From: Parcubacteria group bacterium Gr01-1014_13
GTDB lineage: Bacteria; Patescibacteria; ABY1; Magasanikbacterales; GWA2-37-8
Length of the DNA stretch: 64,000 nucleotides
NCBI GenBank assembly: GCA_007376295.1
Contig: VMGB01000001.1
Coordinates: 186,001 to 250,000, forward strand
Direction: 5' to 3'
The position numbers were made by a program, and so were the translations under genes. This document shows positions 7,585 through 15,200 of the stretch, piece by piece. The stretch's first letter is position 1. Each line of letters opens with the position of its first letter. Under the pieces are notes generated by a model. That model was not told the origin of the DNA, searched no databases, and worked only from the letters and a program-made list of their open reading frames with translations.

Positions 7585-8052
7585 ATGTCTTTCAAACCAA
7601 ATCATATTGTTATTCCACTTATTACCGTTGCCACTATTAGTGTCGGTAGTTTGGTTACTTCTGCCGGAATGAATTGGTATAAAACTTTAAATTTGCCAGC
7701 CTTCACTCCGTCGGGAAGTTTTATTGGCACAGTGTGGACAATCTTATTTATTTTGGCCACCATTTCGGCTTTGATAGCTTGGAATAAAGCTTGGGGCAAA
7801 AGAAAGACGGCAATTGGCGCTGCTTTTGTTTTAAATATTTTGCTCAATGTGGGTTGGAGCAGTCTATTTTTTGGGTTACATTTTATAGGTCCAGCCATTT
7901 ACGAAGCTGCCCTTCTAGGCCTATCAGTTTTACTGTTAATAATTTTGATTTGGCGGGTTTCAAAACCGGCTTCTTGGTTGCTAGTACCGTATTTGGCTTG
8001 GGTTTTGTTTGCAACATTTTTAACTTACACCATCTGGTCTCTTAATAAATAG
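7585..8052 (+). CDS. TspO/MBR family membrane protein
   Basis: Five-helix membrane protein related to the tryptophan-rich sensory protein/translocator, which binds porphyrins and other hydrophobic ligands. Seen: five hydrophobic segments in 155 residues, NWYKTLNLPAFTPSG after helix 1 and NVGWSSLFFGL in the middle, both family signatures. It starts 1 nt after the sugar dehydrogenase stop. Its physiological ligand in such a reduced genome is unknown. Confidence 0.92.
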   Translation: MSFKPNHIVIPLITVATISVGSLVTSAGMNWYKTLNLPAFTPSGSFIGTVWTILFILATISALIAWNKAWGKRKTAIGAAFVLNILLNVGWSSLFFGLHFIGPAIYEAALLGLSVLLLIILIWRVSKPASWLLVPYLAWVLFATFLTYTIWSLNK

Positions 8053-8054
8053 GT

Positions 8055-8447
8055 ATGCAAATTCCTGAAAGTGAATTAAATATAACTTTTGCCAGATCAT
8101 CGGGTGCGGGTGGGCAAAATGTTAACAAAACTTCTACTAAAGTTATTATCCACTGGTCAGTAGGGAAGTCGGCTGTTTTAACCGATGAAGAAAAATCTCG
8201 AGTGCGAGAAAAATTGGCCAATAGAATAAATAACGAAGATGAAGTAGTGTTGATGTCCGAAGAAGAACGCTCGCAACCGCAGAATAGGGAATCCGCCATT
8301 TCCCGTTTGCAAGAATTAGTTACTCAAGCTTTACATGTACCAAAGAAACGTCGTCCAACTCGTCCAAGCAAAGCTTCTAAACTTAAACGGCTCGAATCTA
8401 AAAAAATACGGTCGCAAATAAAAAAAGAGCGACGCAGTATCGAGTAG
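8055..8447 (+). CDS. arfB: Alternative ribosome-rescue factor, ArfB/YaeJ-like
   Basis: Peptidyl-tRNA hydrolase that releases nascent chains from ribosomes stalled without a stop codon. Seen: catalytic GGQ at residues 19-21 (SSGAGGQNVNKTSTKV) and a long, strongly basic C-terminal tail (residues 98-130, KKRRPTRPSKASKLKRL) that in ArfB enters the empty mRNA channel. It lacks the codon-recognition domains of RF1/RF2, and its 130 residues fit ArfB. Two nt separate it from tspO. Confidence 0.92.
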   Translation: MQIPESELNITFARSSGAGGQNVNKTSTKVIIHWSVGKSAVLTDEEKSRVREKLANRINNEDEVVLMSEEERSQPQNRESAISRLQELVTQALHVPKKRRPTRPSKASKLKRLESKKIRSQIKKERRSIE

Positions 8448-8448
8448 T

Positions 8449-8688
8449 ATGTATTATTTATATATTCTGGAATGCGCAGACAAAAGCTTGTATACTGGTA
8501 TTGCTACAGATTTGGCGCGCAGGCTGGAAGAACACAATAATTCTTTGTTAGGCGCTAAGTACACTCGCGGGCGTCGGCCTGTAAAATTAGTTTATTCCAA
8601 AAAATTTCGCAATCGTTCTCTGGCTTCAAAAGCAGAGGCGAAGATAAAAATGTTGAGCCGGATAGAAAAGTTAGAACTCATTAAGTAA
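8449..8688 (+). CDS. GIY-YIG nuclease family protein (YhbQ/UPF0213-like)
   Basis: Single-domain GIY-YIG protein, 79 residues. Seen: YYLYILECADKSLYTGIATD (the GIY...YIG pair appears as LYI...YTG), RRLEEHN with the conserved Arg, and KAEAKIKMLSRIEK. Such stand-alone domains are common in bacteria; the in vivo nuclease role is poorly defined. One nt after arfB. Confidence 0.9.
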   Translation: MYYLYILECADKSLYTGIATDLARRLEEHNNSLLGAKYTRGRRPVKLVYSKKFRNRSLASKAEAKIKMLSRIEKLELIK

Positions 8689-8693
8689 TTTTT

Positions 8694-10313
8694 ATGACCC
8701 AAGAGCAGGCGCTAGCCATACTCAAAACTGGTGCCAATGTTTTTTTAACCGGCGAACCCGGAGCAGGTAAGACTCATACCATAAATCAATATGCGGCATA
8801 TTTGCGCGCCCGGGGCATAGAACCATCTATCACCGCCTCCACAGGCATCGCAGCGACCCATATTGGCGGTATGACTATTCATTCTTGGAGTGGAGTTGGC
8901 ATCAGAACTTATCTGGATAAATATGCTTTGGATAAAATCTCTACTACCGAATATCTCACCAAACGTATTCGTCGCGCCAAGGTTTTGGTTATAGACGAAG
9001 TGTCTATGCTTGGACCAGAAACTTTTTCGATGGTAGAAGCAGTCTGTCGAGCTATCCGGCAAACTAATGACGCTTTTGGCGGTCTGCAAGTTATTTTAGT
9101 CGGAGATTTTTTTCAATTGCCGCCTATTGTAAAAGGGGAGACCAATAATAATCCCCAGACTTCGATGTTGGAAACTGCCAAAGCGCGTTTTGCGTATGAT
9201 TCTCCGGCCTGGAAGAGATCCAACCCGATGGTTTGCTATCTCACCGAACAGCACCGTCAGGATGATAATAATTTTTTGGATTTGCTTTCGGCAATCCGCT
9301 CTAATAATTTTTCTGATGAGCATTTGTCTCAACTTGAAACCAGAAGAGTGCAACGCGACAAAATGCCGGATAAAGCCGTAAAACTTTACACCCACAATTT
9401 AAATGTAGACCGCACTAACGACGCCATGTTGGAAACTTTTTCCGGCCATCCGGTAACTTTTACGATGAAAACAAAAGGCGCGCCGATGTTGATAGAAACT
9501 TTGCAGAGAGGTTGTTTGTCGCCATATAATTTAGTTTTAAAAGTTGGAGCCAAAGTAATGTTTACGAAAAATAATCCTAAGGAAGGATATGTAAACGGTA
9601 CTTTAGGCACCGTAGAGGCGTTTGATAAATTTGTAGGCTTGCCGCTGGTTCGTACTCATGATGGCCGGTTGATTGCGGTAGACAAAATGGATTGGAGTGT
9701 AGAAGAAAATGGTAAACCGCGCGCCACAATTTCACAATTGCCACTGCGTTTGGCCTGGGCCATTACTGTCCACAAAAGCCAGGGCATGAGTTTGGATCAG
9801 GCAGTAGTGGATTTAAGTGAAGTGTTTGAGTTTGGACAGGGATATGTGGCATTATCCCGCGTACGCCGGTTGAAGGGTTTGCATTTGCTGGGGTGGAATG
9901 AAAGAGCATTTCAGGTGCATCCAGAAGTATTAGCAGAGGATAAGACGTTTCGCGCCAGCTCCGAAGCGGCGTTTACGGCCTTTGGGCAGATATCTCCAGA
10001 AGAACTGCAAAAAATGCACGATAATTTTGTTAAAGCATGTGGTGGCAATGTTCTCAGCGCTATTGTTCCCAGCGAGTCTGTTACCGACGAGGAATCTAAG
10101 CCTAAGAAAAATAAAAAACAAAAGGGCAAGGGTTTTGATAAAATAAGAGAAAAGCATCCTAATGCATTTCGGCCATGGACAGAAGGGCAAGACGAAGAGC
10201 TGCGGCAGTTTTTTTCCAATGATATGGCTGTAGAGGAGTTGGCAAAAACCTTTGGCCGGAAGACCGGGGCTATTCGTATGAGGTTGGTAAAGCTGGGGCT
10301 TTTAGAGGAATAA
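8694..10313 (+). CDS. Pif1-like superfamily 1B helicase with C-terminal HTH
   Basis: ATP-dependent 5'-3' DNA helicase. Seen: Walker A GEPGAGKT (20-27), Walker B VIDEVSML, motif III GDFFQLPP, HRQDDNNFLDLL, TVHKSQGMSLDQ and YVALSRVR. After a Lys-rich linker (PKKNKKQKGKG) the last 45 residues (WTEGQDEELRQFF...MAVEELAKTFGRKTGAIRMRL) form a Myb/SANT-like helix-turn-helix, probably an extra DNA-binding unit. 539 residues. The transcript probably ends at the hairpin directly downstream. Likely roles are replication-fork and G-quadruplex or recombination processing. Confidence 0.92.
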   Translation: MTQEQALAILKTGANVFLTGEPGAGKTHTINQYAAYLRARGIEPSITASTGIAATHIGGMTIHSWSGVGIRTYLDKYALDKISTTEYLTKRIRRAKVLVIDEVSMLGPETFSMVEAVCRAIRQTNDAFGGLQVILVGDFFQLPPIVKGETNNNPQTSMLETAKARFAYDSPAWKRSNPMVCYLTEQHRQDDNNFLDLLSAIRSNNFSDEHLSQLETRRVQRDKMPDKAVKLYTHNLNVDRTNDAMLETFSGHPVTFTMKTKGAPMLIETLQRGCLSPYNLVLKVGAKVMFTKNNPKEGYVNGTLGTVEAFDKFVGLPLVRTHDGRLIAVDKMDWSVEENGKPRATISQLPLRLAWAITVHKSQGMSLDQAVVDLSEVFEFGQGYVALSRVRRLKGLHLLGWNERAFQVHPEVLAEDKTFRASSEAAFTAFGQISPEELQKMHDNFVKACGGNVLSAIVPSESVTDEESKPKKNKKQKGKGFDKIREKHPNAFRPWTEGQDEELRQFFSNDMAVEELAKTFGRKTGAIRMRLVKLGLLEE

Positions 10314-10337
10314 ACATATACACACCCGCCAAATTTC

Positions 10338-10366
10338 AAAAAAGCCTTGACTTTTCAAGGTTTTTT
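10338..10366 (+). terminator. Rho-independent terminator after pif1, overlapping the atp promoter
   Basis: CCTTGA (10345-10350), loop CTTT, TCAAGG (10355-10360), then six T; six A precede the stem, so it can act on both strands. The left arm of the stem contains the -35 box of the downstream promoter. Confidence 0.75.
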
Positions 10367-10375
10367 GTGTAAAGT
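10347..10375 (+). promoter_or_regulatory. Promoter of the ATP synthase operon
   Basis: TTGACT (10347-10352), a 17-bp spacer and TAAAGT (10370-10375), 13 bp before the atpI ATG at 10389. A TTG start at 10347 in the same frame would lie in the -35 box itself and is rejected. Confidence 0.65.
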
Positions 10376-10388
10376 AGTGGCGCAATTT

Positions 10389-10652
10389 ATGCAGGAGAAC
10401 CAACCCAAAAAAACTACTAGCCGCGAATATCATCTATTTGCTTTCAAAATGCTTGGTGATTTTGGCGCTTCAATTGCCGCGCCGGTTGTCATATTTGTGC
10501 TCATTGGGCAATACTTGGATGATAAATACGCCAAATCACCCCTTTTCACTATTCTAGGATTTGTGTTAGCCGCACTGTTGTCCGCAAAGATTATTTACAA
10601 AAAAGCAAAGATATACGGGGAAGAGTACAAGAGAATGAACGAGAATAAATAA
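10389..10652 (+). CDS. ATP synthase-associated AtpI/AtpZ-like protein
   Basis: Two-helix membrane protein of about 87 residues, the usual first gene of F-type ATP synthase operons; relatives help c-ring assembly or Mg2+/Ca2+ transport. Seen: FKMLGDFGASIAAPVVIFVLIGQYLDDKY, the AtpI/AtpZ signature, then ILGFVLAALLSAKIIYK. The ATG at 10389 is chosen because the longer frame starts inside the promoter. Three nt separate it from atpB. Confidence 0.85.
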   Translation: MQENQPKKTTSREYHLFAFKMLGDFGASIAAPVVIFVLIGQYLDDKYAKSPLFTILGFVLAALLSAKIIYKKAKIYGEEYKRMNENK

Positions 10653-10655
10653 ACT

Positions 10656-11435
10656 ATGGAATTACATATACCAACTTTAGCTCCAGAAACTATTTTCCAC
10701 TTAGGAAAATTTCCAGTAACAAATACCATTGTTAATGTCTGGTTAGCTATTGCGGTATTTATTATTGTCGGGTTGATAATTAGAAACAGAGTGAACCTAA
10801 AACCTGGCAAAATACAAAACTTCATGGAATTCTTTTTAGAAAAACTACTTGTCTATTTTGATCAAGTTACCGGCGATCGCAAAAAAACACTGAGTTTTCT
10901 ACCTTTGGTAGGCTCAGTGTTCTTTTTTATCCTGCTTTCCAATTGGTTGGGGTTACTGCCGGGCACGGGCAGTATCCATATTGGCGAAGCGCCATTACTC
11001 CGTCCGGCCAATGCCGATTTAAACATGACTCTGGCCATGGCTGTTTCAGTTGTAGTTATTTCCCATATAGTAGGCTTGGTTACCGTTGGCGTCTTTACCC
11101 ATATCGGAAAATTTGTCCAACTTGGCGGTCTTATTAAAAGTTTTAGCAAAGGCCCAGTAGCGATATTTACCGCTGTAATTAATTTGGCAGTTGGGTTTAT
11201 AGAAATTATCAGTGAATTTGCCAAAGTATTATCCTTGTCGCTTCGGTTGTTCGGAAATATTTTTGCCGGTGAAGTTTTAATTACTGTGATTGCCAGTATT
11301 TTGGCTATCGTTTTACCTGCTCCGTTTATGCTTTTGGAGTTACTGGTTGGTTTGGTGCAGGCAAGTGTATTTACCATGTTAACGTTGGTTTATTTAACGG
11401 TAATGTCCAGCGCGCCGCATGGGGAACACAGTTAA
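10656..11435 (+). CDS. atpB: ATP synthase F0 subunit a
   Basis: Stator subunit forming the two proton half-channels against the c-ring. Seen: multiple hydrophobic helices, NWLGLLPGTGS, and the essential-Arg helix LSLRLFGNIFAGEVL, followed by the conserved C-terminal helix FTMLTLVYLTVMSSA. 259 residues is normal. It continues the operon; a 68-nt gap then precedes atpE. Confidence 0.96.
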   Translation: MELHIPTLAPETIFHLGKFPVTNTIVNVWLAIAVFIIVGLIIRNRVNLKPGKIQNFMEFFLEKLLVYFDQVTGDRKKTLSFLPLVGSVFFFILLSNWLGLLPGTGSIHIGEAPLLRPANADLNMTLAMAVSVVVISHIVGLVTVGVFTHIGKFVQLGGLIKSFSKGPVAIFTAVINLAVGFIEIISEFAKVLSLSLRLFGNIFAGEVLITVIASILAIVLPAPFMLLELLVGLVQASVFTMLTLVYLTVMSSAPHGEHS

Positions 11436-11491
11436 AAAGATTATTAAAATAATTAATTGATATCGTTAGTCCAAACGGGCAAGGATATCGG

Positions 11492-11496
11492 AAAGG
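11492..11496 (+). promoter_or_regulatory. SD-like ribosome binding site of atpE
   Basis: AAAGG sits 7 nt upstream of the atpE ATG, in a 68-nt intergenic leader that also holds two GATATC palindromes (11460 and 11485 region). Most core genes here have no SD; one before the c-subunit fits its need for many copies per complex. Confidence 0.45.
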
Positions 11497-11503
11497 TCAA
11501 AAT

Positions 11504-11725
11504 ATGGATCATGAATCAATGTTGGCCCTAGCAAAGGGTCTTACAATGGCTATCGGCGGATTTGGTCCGGCTATAGCTATCGGTCTACTTGTGGCAAAAG
11601 CCATGGAAGCAATCGGACGTAACCCGGAAGCTTCGGACAAATTGTTTGTACCGATGTTGTTGGGTGCTGCTTTCGCAGAATCCATCGCTATCTACTCACT
11701 TGTAGTTGTCTTTACTCTAAAGTAA
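11504..11725 (+). CDS. atpE: ATP synthase F0 subunit c
   Basis: Rotor-ring proteolipid, 73 residues in two helices joined by the polar loop GRNPEAS. The ion-binding carboxylate is E59 in AAFAESIAIYSLV. S60 and Y64 match two ligands of sodium-type c-subunits, but the helix-1 position that holds the sodium-binding Gln in Ilyobacter is I26 (GPAIAIG), so proton coupling is more likely. It has its own leader with an SD-like site and a stem-loop after its stop, suggesting a separately tuned expression level. Confidence 0.96.
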   Translation: MDHESMLALAKGLTMAIGGFGPAIAIGLLVAKAMEAIGRNPEASDKLFVPMLLGAAFAESIAIYSLVVVFTLK

Positions 11726-11766
11726 TTCGACTCATTGGGTTCGAGGGAGCCCAATGGAATTGAATT
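11724..11766 (+). promoter_or_regulatory. Stem-loop between atpE and atpF
   Basis: CATTGGG (11733-11739), a 10-nt loop, CCCAATG (11750-11756), with AATTC/GAATT able to extend the base. No T-tract follows, so it is more likely an mRNA processing or 3'-stabilising hairpin than a terminator. Confidence 0.6.
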
Positions 11767-11781
11767 ATTTAATAACAATAT

Positions 11782-12342
11782 ATGTCACTAATAAATACCG
11801 TTTACGCAGCTGAAACCGCTCCGCATACAACCGCCGAATCGACAGACGGGGGAGTATTGGCAACGCTAGGAATAAATAGTACACTTTTTGCTTTTCAACT
11901 GGTAAACTTTGCTATTGTAATCGCTGTTTTGTGGTTTATGATCCTAAAACCACTTACCAAAAAAATGTCCGAGAGACAAAAAATGATTGATGACAGTATT
12001 GATAATGCTAAGAAAATAGAAACAAATTTGGGCATGAGCGAAAGAAAATATCAAGAGAAAATAGATCAAGCCAAAGTTGACGCTAATAAGTTTATCGAAA
12101 AAGCCCAACAGGAAGCACTGCTCGTAGCTGAAGCTACAAAAGAAAAAACCAAAAAAGAAATAGAGCAATTAGTAGAAACTGCGAGAAAAAATATTAAAAC
12201 CGAAAGAGATGAATCCATAAATGAACTAAAAGAGCATGCCGCAGATTTAATTATTGCCGCAGCAGAAAAAATCTTATCTGCAAAAATTGATGTGGATAAA
12301 GATGATAAATCAATTGAAGAAGCTGTAAAGAGCTTAAAATAG
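11782..12342 (+). CDS. atpF: ATP synthase F0 subunit b
   Basis: Peripheral stalk subunit: one membrane helix (FAFQLVNFAIVIAVLWFMI, about residues 35-55) followed by a long charged coiled coil to the C-terminus. The 30 residues before the helix (TVYAAETAPHTTAESTDGG) are longer than in typical b subunits and should lie outside the membrane; VYAAET resembles a signal-peptidase site. 186 residues. One nt before atpH. Confidence 0.93.
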   Translation: MSLINTVYAAETAPHTTAESTDGGVLATLGINSTLFAFQLVNFAIVIAVLWFMILKPLTKKMSERQKMIDDSIDNAKKIETNLGMSERKYQEKIDQAKVDANKFIEKAQQEALLVAEATKEKTKKEIEQLVETARKNIKTERDESINELKEHAADLIIAAAEKILSAKIDVDKDDKSIEEAVKSLK

Positions 12343-12343
12343 T

Positions 12344-12733
12344 ATGCGAAAAAAAAGTAATCTACAATTTGCTAAGGCTCTATACGAAGTTACCAAGGAT
12401 TTACCAAAGAGCCATTTACCGGAAGCGATAAAGCAATTTGTTTTGATTTTACAAAAAAATAACAAACTAAAGAAAATAGATTACATAATAGAAGAATTCG
12501 AGGCTTACGCCAAAAAACAAGATAGGGCAAAGATAATAGAGATTGAAACTGCTAGAAAACTGGATCAGACGGCCCTAAACAAGATTAAAAAAATATTTGG
12601 TGAAAAATCGGAGATTACGGAACTGGTAAATAAAGAACTGCTCGGTGGGGCCAGAATCACAGTGAACGACATGATATACGACGCCAGTTTAAAAACACAA
12701 TTAAAATCACTAAGACAACAGTTAATTTCTTAA
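12344..12733 (+). CDS. atpH: ATP synthase F1 subunit delta (short form)
   Basis: Connects F1 to the peripheral stalk. Only 129 residues against about 175-180 in well-studied bacteria. The C-terminal part is recognisable (VNKELLGGARITVNDMIYDASLKTQLKSLRQQL), as is the start (LQFAKALYEV); the N-terminal six-helix bundle is therefore compressed. Identity is strongly backed by position between b and alpha. Confidence 0.9.
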   Translation: MRKKSNLQFAKALYEVTKDLPKSHLPEAIKQFVLILQKNNKLKKIDYIIEEFEAYAKKQDRAKIIEIETARKLDQTALNKIKKIFGEKSEITELVNKELLGGARITVNDMIYDASLKTQLKSLRQQLIS

Positions 12734-12740
12734 TTACCAT

Positions 12741-14228
12741 ATGTCCACAAATAACATCGTCGAAGAACTGAAAAAAAATATTGCCCACTTCCAAAAAGAG
12801 ACAGAAAAAGAAGAAGCCGGCAAAGTAGTTGAAGTTGGTGACGGCATCGCCCGTATTTCTGGTTTAAGCAAATGCCAAGCCGGGGAAATGTTAGAATTTT
12901 CTGGTGATGTGTTTGGTTTAGCCTTAAACTTAGAAGAAGAAACTGTTGGTTGTGTGCTTTTGGGTGATTACGAACATATTAAAGAAGGGGATACTGTAAA
13001 ACGCACCAACAAAATTTTATCTGTACCAGTTGGAGAAGAATTGATTGGCCGTGTGGTTAATTCTCTTGGTATGGCTATAGATGGAGGCAAGGATATTAAA
13101 ACTACCAAATTTTACCCAATCGAAAAAATCGCTCCGGGCGTAATGACGAGAGAACCAGTAACTCAACCTGTGCAAACTGGTATCAAAGCTATTGATGCGA
13201 TGATTCCAATTGGCCGCGGTCAGCGCGAACTTATTATCGGCGACCGCCAGACTGGTAAAACAGCTGTGGCTATAGACACCATTATCAACCAAAAAGGTAA
13301 AGACATGATCTGCGTCTATGTGGCTATTGGTCAAAAAGAATCAAAAATTGCTCGTATCGTGGCCAAACTGAAGGAAACTGGCGCGATGGACTATACAATT
13401 GTGGTTGTAGCCGGCGCATCTTCTCCAGCCGCTTTGTCATATATTGCTCCATATTCTGGTGTAGCTATGGCTGAATACTTTATGGATCAAGGTAAAGATG
13501 TTTTGTGTGTTTACGATGATTTATCCAAACAAGCTTGGGCATATCGTGAAATTTCTTTGTTGTTACGCAGACCACCAGGCCGCGAAGCTTATCCAGGTGA
13601 TGTATTTTATCTTCACTCCAGATTGCTAGAACGCGCTTGCCGCCGAAATAAAGAATCAGGCGGAGGTTCTATTACCGCTTTGCCTATTATCGAAACTCAA
13701 GCATCTGACGTTACTGCATATATTCCGACCAACGTAATCTCTATTACCGATGGTCAGATTTTCTTGGAAACAGATTTGTTCTACCGCGGTATTCGCCCAG
13801 CTTTAAACGTAGGTATTTCCGTATCCCGTGTTGGTGGTGCAGCTCAAATCAAACCAATGAAAAAAGTTGCCGGTAAATTAAAGCTGGCCATGGCTCAGTT
13901 CCGCGAAATGGAAGCCTTTGCTCAGTTTGCCAGCGATCTAGATCCGGAAACAAAGAAACAAATCGAACGCGGTCAACGTATTACCGAGTTGTTAAAACAA
14001 CCTCAATATCAACCAGTATCAGTAGAAAACCAAGTGGTAAGTATTTTTGCTACCAACAACGGATATTTTGACAATGTGGCTGTAAAAGATATTTCCACAG
14101 CAGAAAAGAAACTAAATGATTTCATGAACAAATCAAAACGTTCGCTATTAGATAAAATTGCAGCAGGCGAATGGGATGAAAAAATAGAAAAAGAATTAAA
14201 GTCCGCTTGCGAAGAATTTAACAAGTAA
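12741..14228 (+). CDS. atpA: ATP synthase F1 subunit alpha
   Basis: Non-catalytic nucleotide-binding subunit. Seen: P-loop GDRQTGKTAVAIDT, GQKESKIARIV, SYIAPYSGVAMAEYF, DDLSKQAWAYREISLLLRRPPGREAYPGDVFYLHSRLLERA and the C-terminal helical domain. 495 residues, full length; no sign of damage. Seven nt after atpH. Confidence 0.98.
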   Translation: MSTNNIVEELKKNIAHFQKETEKEEAGKVVEVGDGIARISGLSKCQAGEMLEFSGDVFGLALNLEEETVGCVLLGDYEHIKEGDTVKRTNKILSVPVGEELIGRVVNSLGMAIDGGKDIKTTKFYPIEKIAPGVMTREPVTQPVQTGIKAIDAMIPIGRGQRELIIGDRQTGKTAVAIDTIINQKGKDMICVYVAIGQKESKIARIVAKLKETGAMDYTIVVVAGASSPAALSYIAPYSGVAMAEYFMDQGKDVLCVYDDLSKQAWAYREISLLLRRPPGREAYPGDVFYLHSRLLERACRRNKESGGGSITALPIIETQASDVTAYIPTNVISITDGQIFLETDLFYRGIRPALNVGISVSRVGGAAQIKPMKKVAGKLKLAMAQFREMEAFAQFASDLDPETKKQIERGQRITELLKQPQYQPVSVENQVVSIFATNNGYFDNVAVKDISTAEKKLNDFMNKSKRSLLDKIAAGEWDEKIEKELKSACEEFNK

Positions 14229-14233
14229 ACGTT

Positions 14234-15187
14234 ATGCCGGTAAATACTAAAGCAATTAAAGGCAGAATTAAATCCGTGGGTAGTACTAAAAAGATTACCA
14301 AAGCCATGGAGATGATTGCGGCTGCCAAAATGCGCAAAGCTGTAAATGCAGCTTTGGATACGCGTACTTATGCGACGCTTGCTTGGGATTTATTAGTTAG
14401 TCTTTCTAAAACACAAAAAACACAGCTTCCTTTATTGGCTGTCCGGCCTGTACAAAAAATTCTGGTGATTATAGTTACTTCCAATAGAGGATTATGCGGC
14501 AGTTTTAATTCCAACATCATAAAAAAAGTTTCCGCCCAACTTAAAAACCCAGCTCACATTGCTAAACAAATAGTGGGGGACAAGGAACTTCCGGGAAGTG
14601 AGAATATAACTATAGATGTGGTTGGTATCGGCAAAAAAGGCGCGGACTTTGCTAAAAAAATGAACTACAATTTGGTGGCCGCTTTTACCAATATGACAGA
14701 TACACCGAGTGTAGATGACGCTTTGCCGATTGCTAAGATGGCCATAGATGCTTATGAAAGCAAATCTTACGATAAAGTAATTGTCGCTTATACAGATTTT
14801 AGATCCGCTATTTTCCAATTGGCAAAACTACGACAAGTTCTGCCAATTTCCGAAGCTGATCTGGAAAAAATGATAACGGGAAAAGAAGATTTAGAAAAAC
14901 AAGAAAGCAAACAAAAAAATTTACAAGAAGATACATATTTATTTGAACCAAACCGACTAGATGTTTTACAAACAATTTTACCAAGACTGGTAGAAACACA
15001 GATTTATCAAGCCATGCTAGAATCCGCAGCCAGTGAACACAGCGCTCGTATGATGGCTATGAGAAGCGCAAGCGATGCCGCCGAAGATATGATCAAAGAA
15101 CTAAATTTAAATTTTAACAAAGCTAGACAGGCCGGCATCACGCAAGAGATTGCGGAAATAGCAGGCGGCGCAGCAGCTTTAGAATAA
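14234..15187 (+). CDS. atpG: ATP synthase F1 subunit gamma
   Basis: Central rotor shaft. Seen: IKGRIKSVGSTKKITKAMEMIAAAKMRKA at the N-terminus, VTSNRGLCGSFN, and the C-terminal helix SEHSARMMAMRSASDAAEDMI...ARQAGITQEIAEIAGGAAAL. At 317 residues it is longer than the usual 285-295; the extra part lies around residues 205-235 (Lys/Glu/Gln-rich). Five nt after atpA. Confidence 0.96.
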   Translation: MPVNTKAIKGRIKSVGSTKKITKAMEMIAAAKMRKAVNAALDTRTYATLAWDLLVSLSKTQKTQLPLLAVRPVQKILVIIVTSNRGLCGSFNSNIIKKVSAQLKNPAHIAKQIVGDKELPGSENITIDVVGIGKKGADFAKKMNYNLVAAFTNMTDTPSVDDALPIAKMAIDAYESKSYDKVIVAYTDFRSAIFQLAKLRQVLPISEADLEKMITGKEDLEKQESKQKNLQEDTYLFEPNRLDVLQTILPRLVETQIYQAMLESAASEHSARMMAMRSASDAAEDMIKELNLNFNKARQAGITQEIAEIAGGAAALE

Positions 15188-15200
15188 ATAATTTGAATAT

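Noticed and set aside
10347..10388. TTG start at 10347 for the AtpI-like gene
   Set aside because: It lies inside the -35 box and the terminator stem; the ATG at 10389 gives a normal-length protein.
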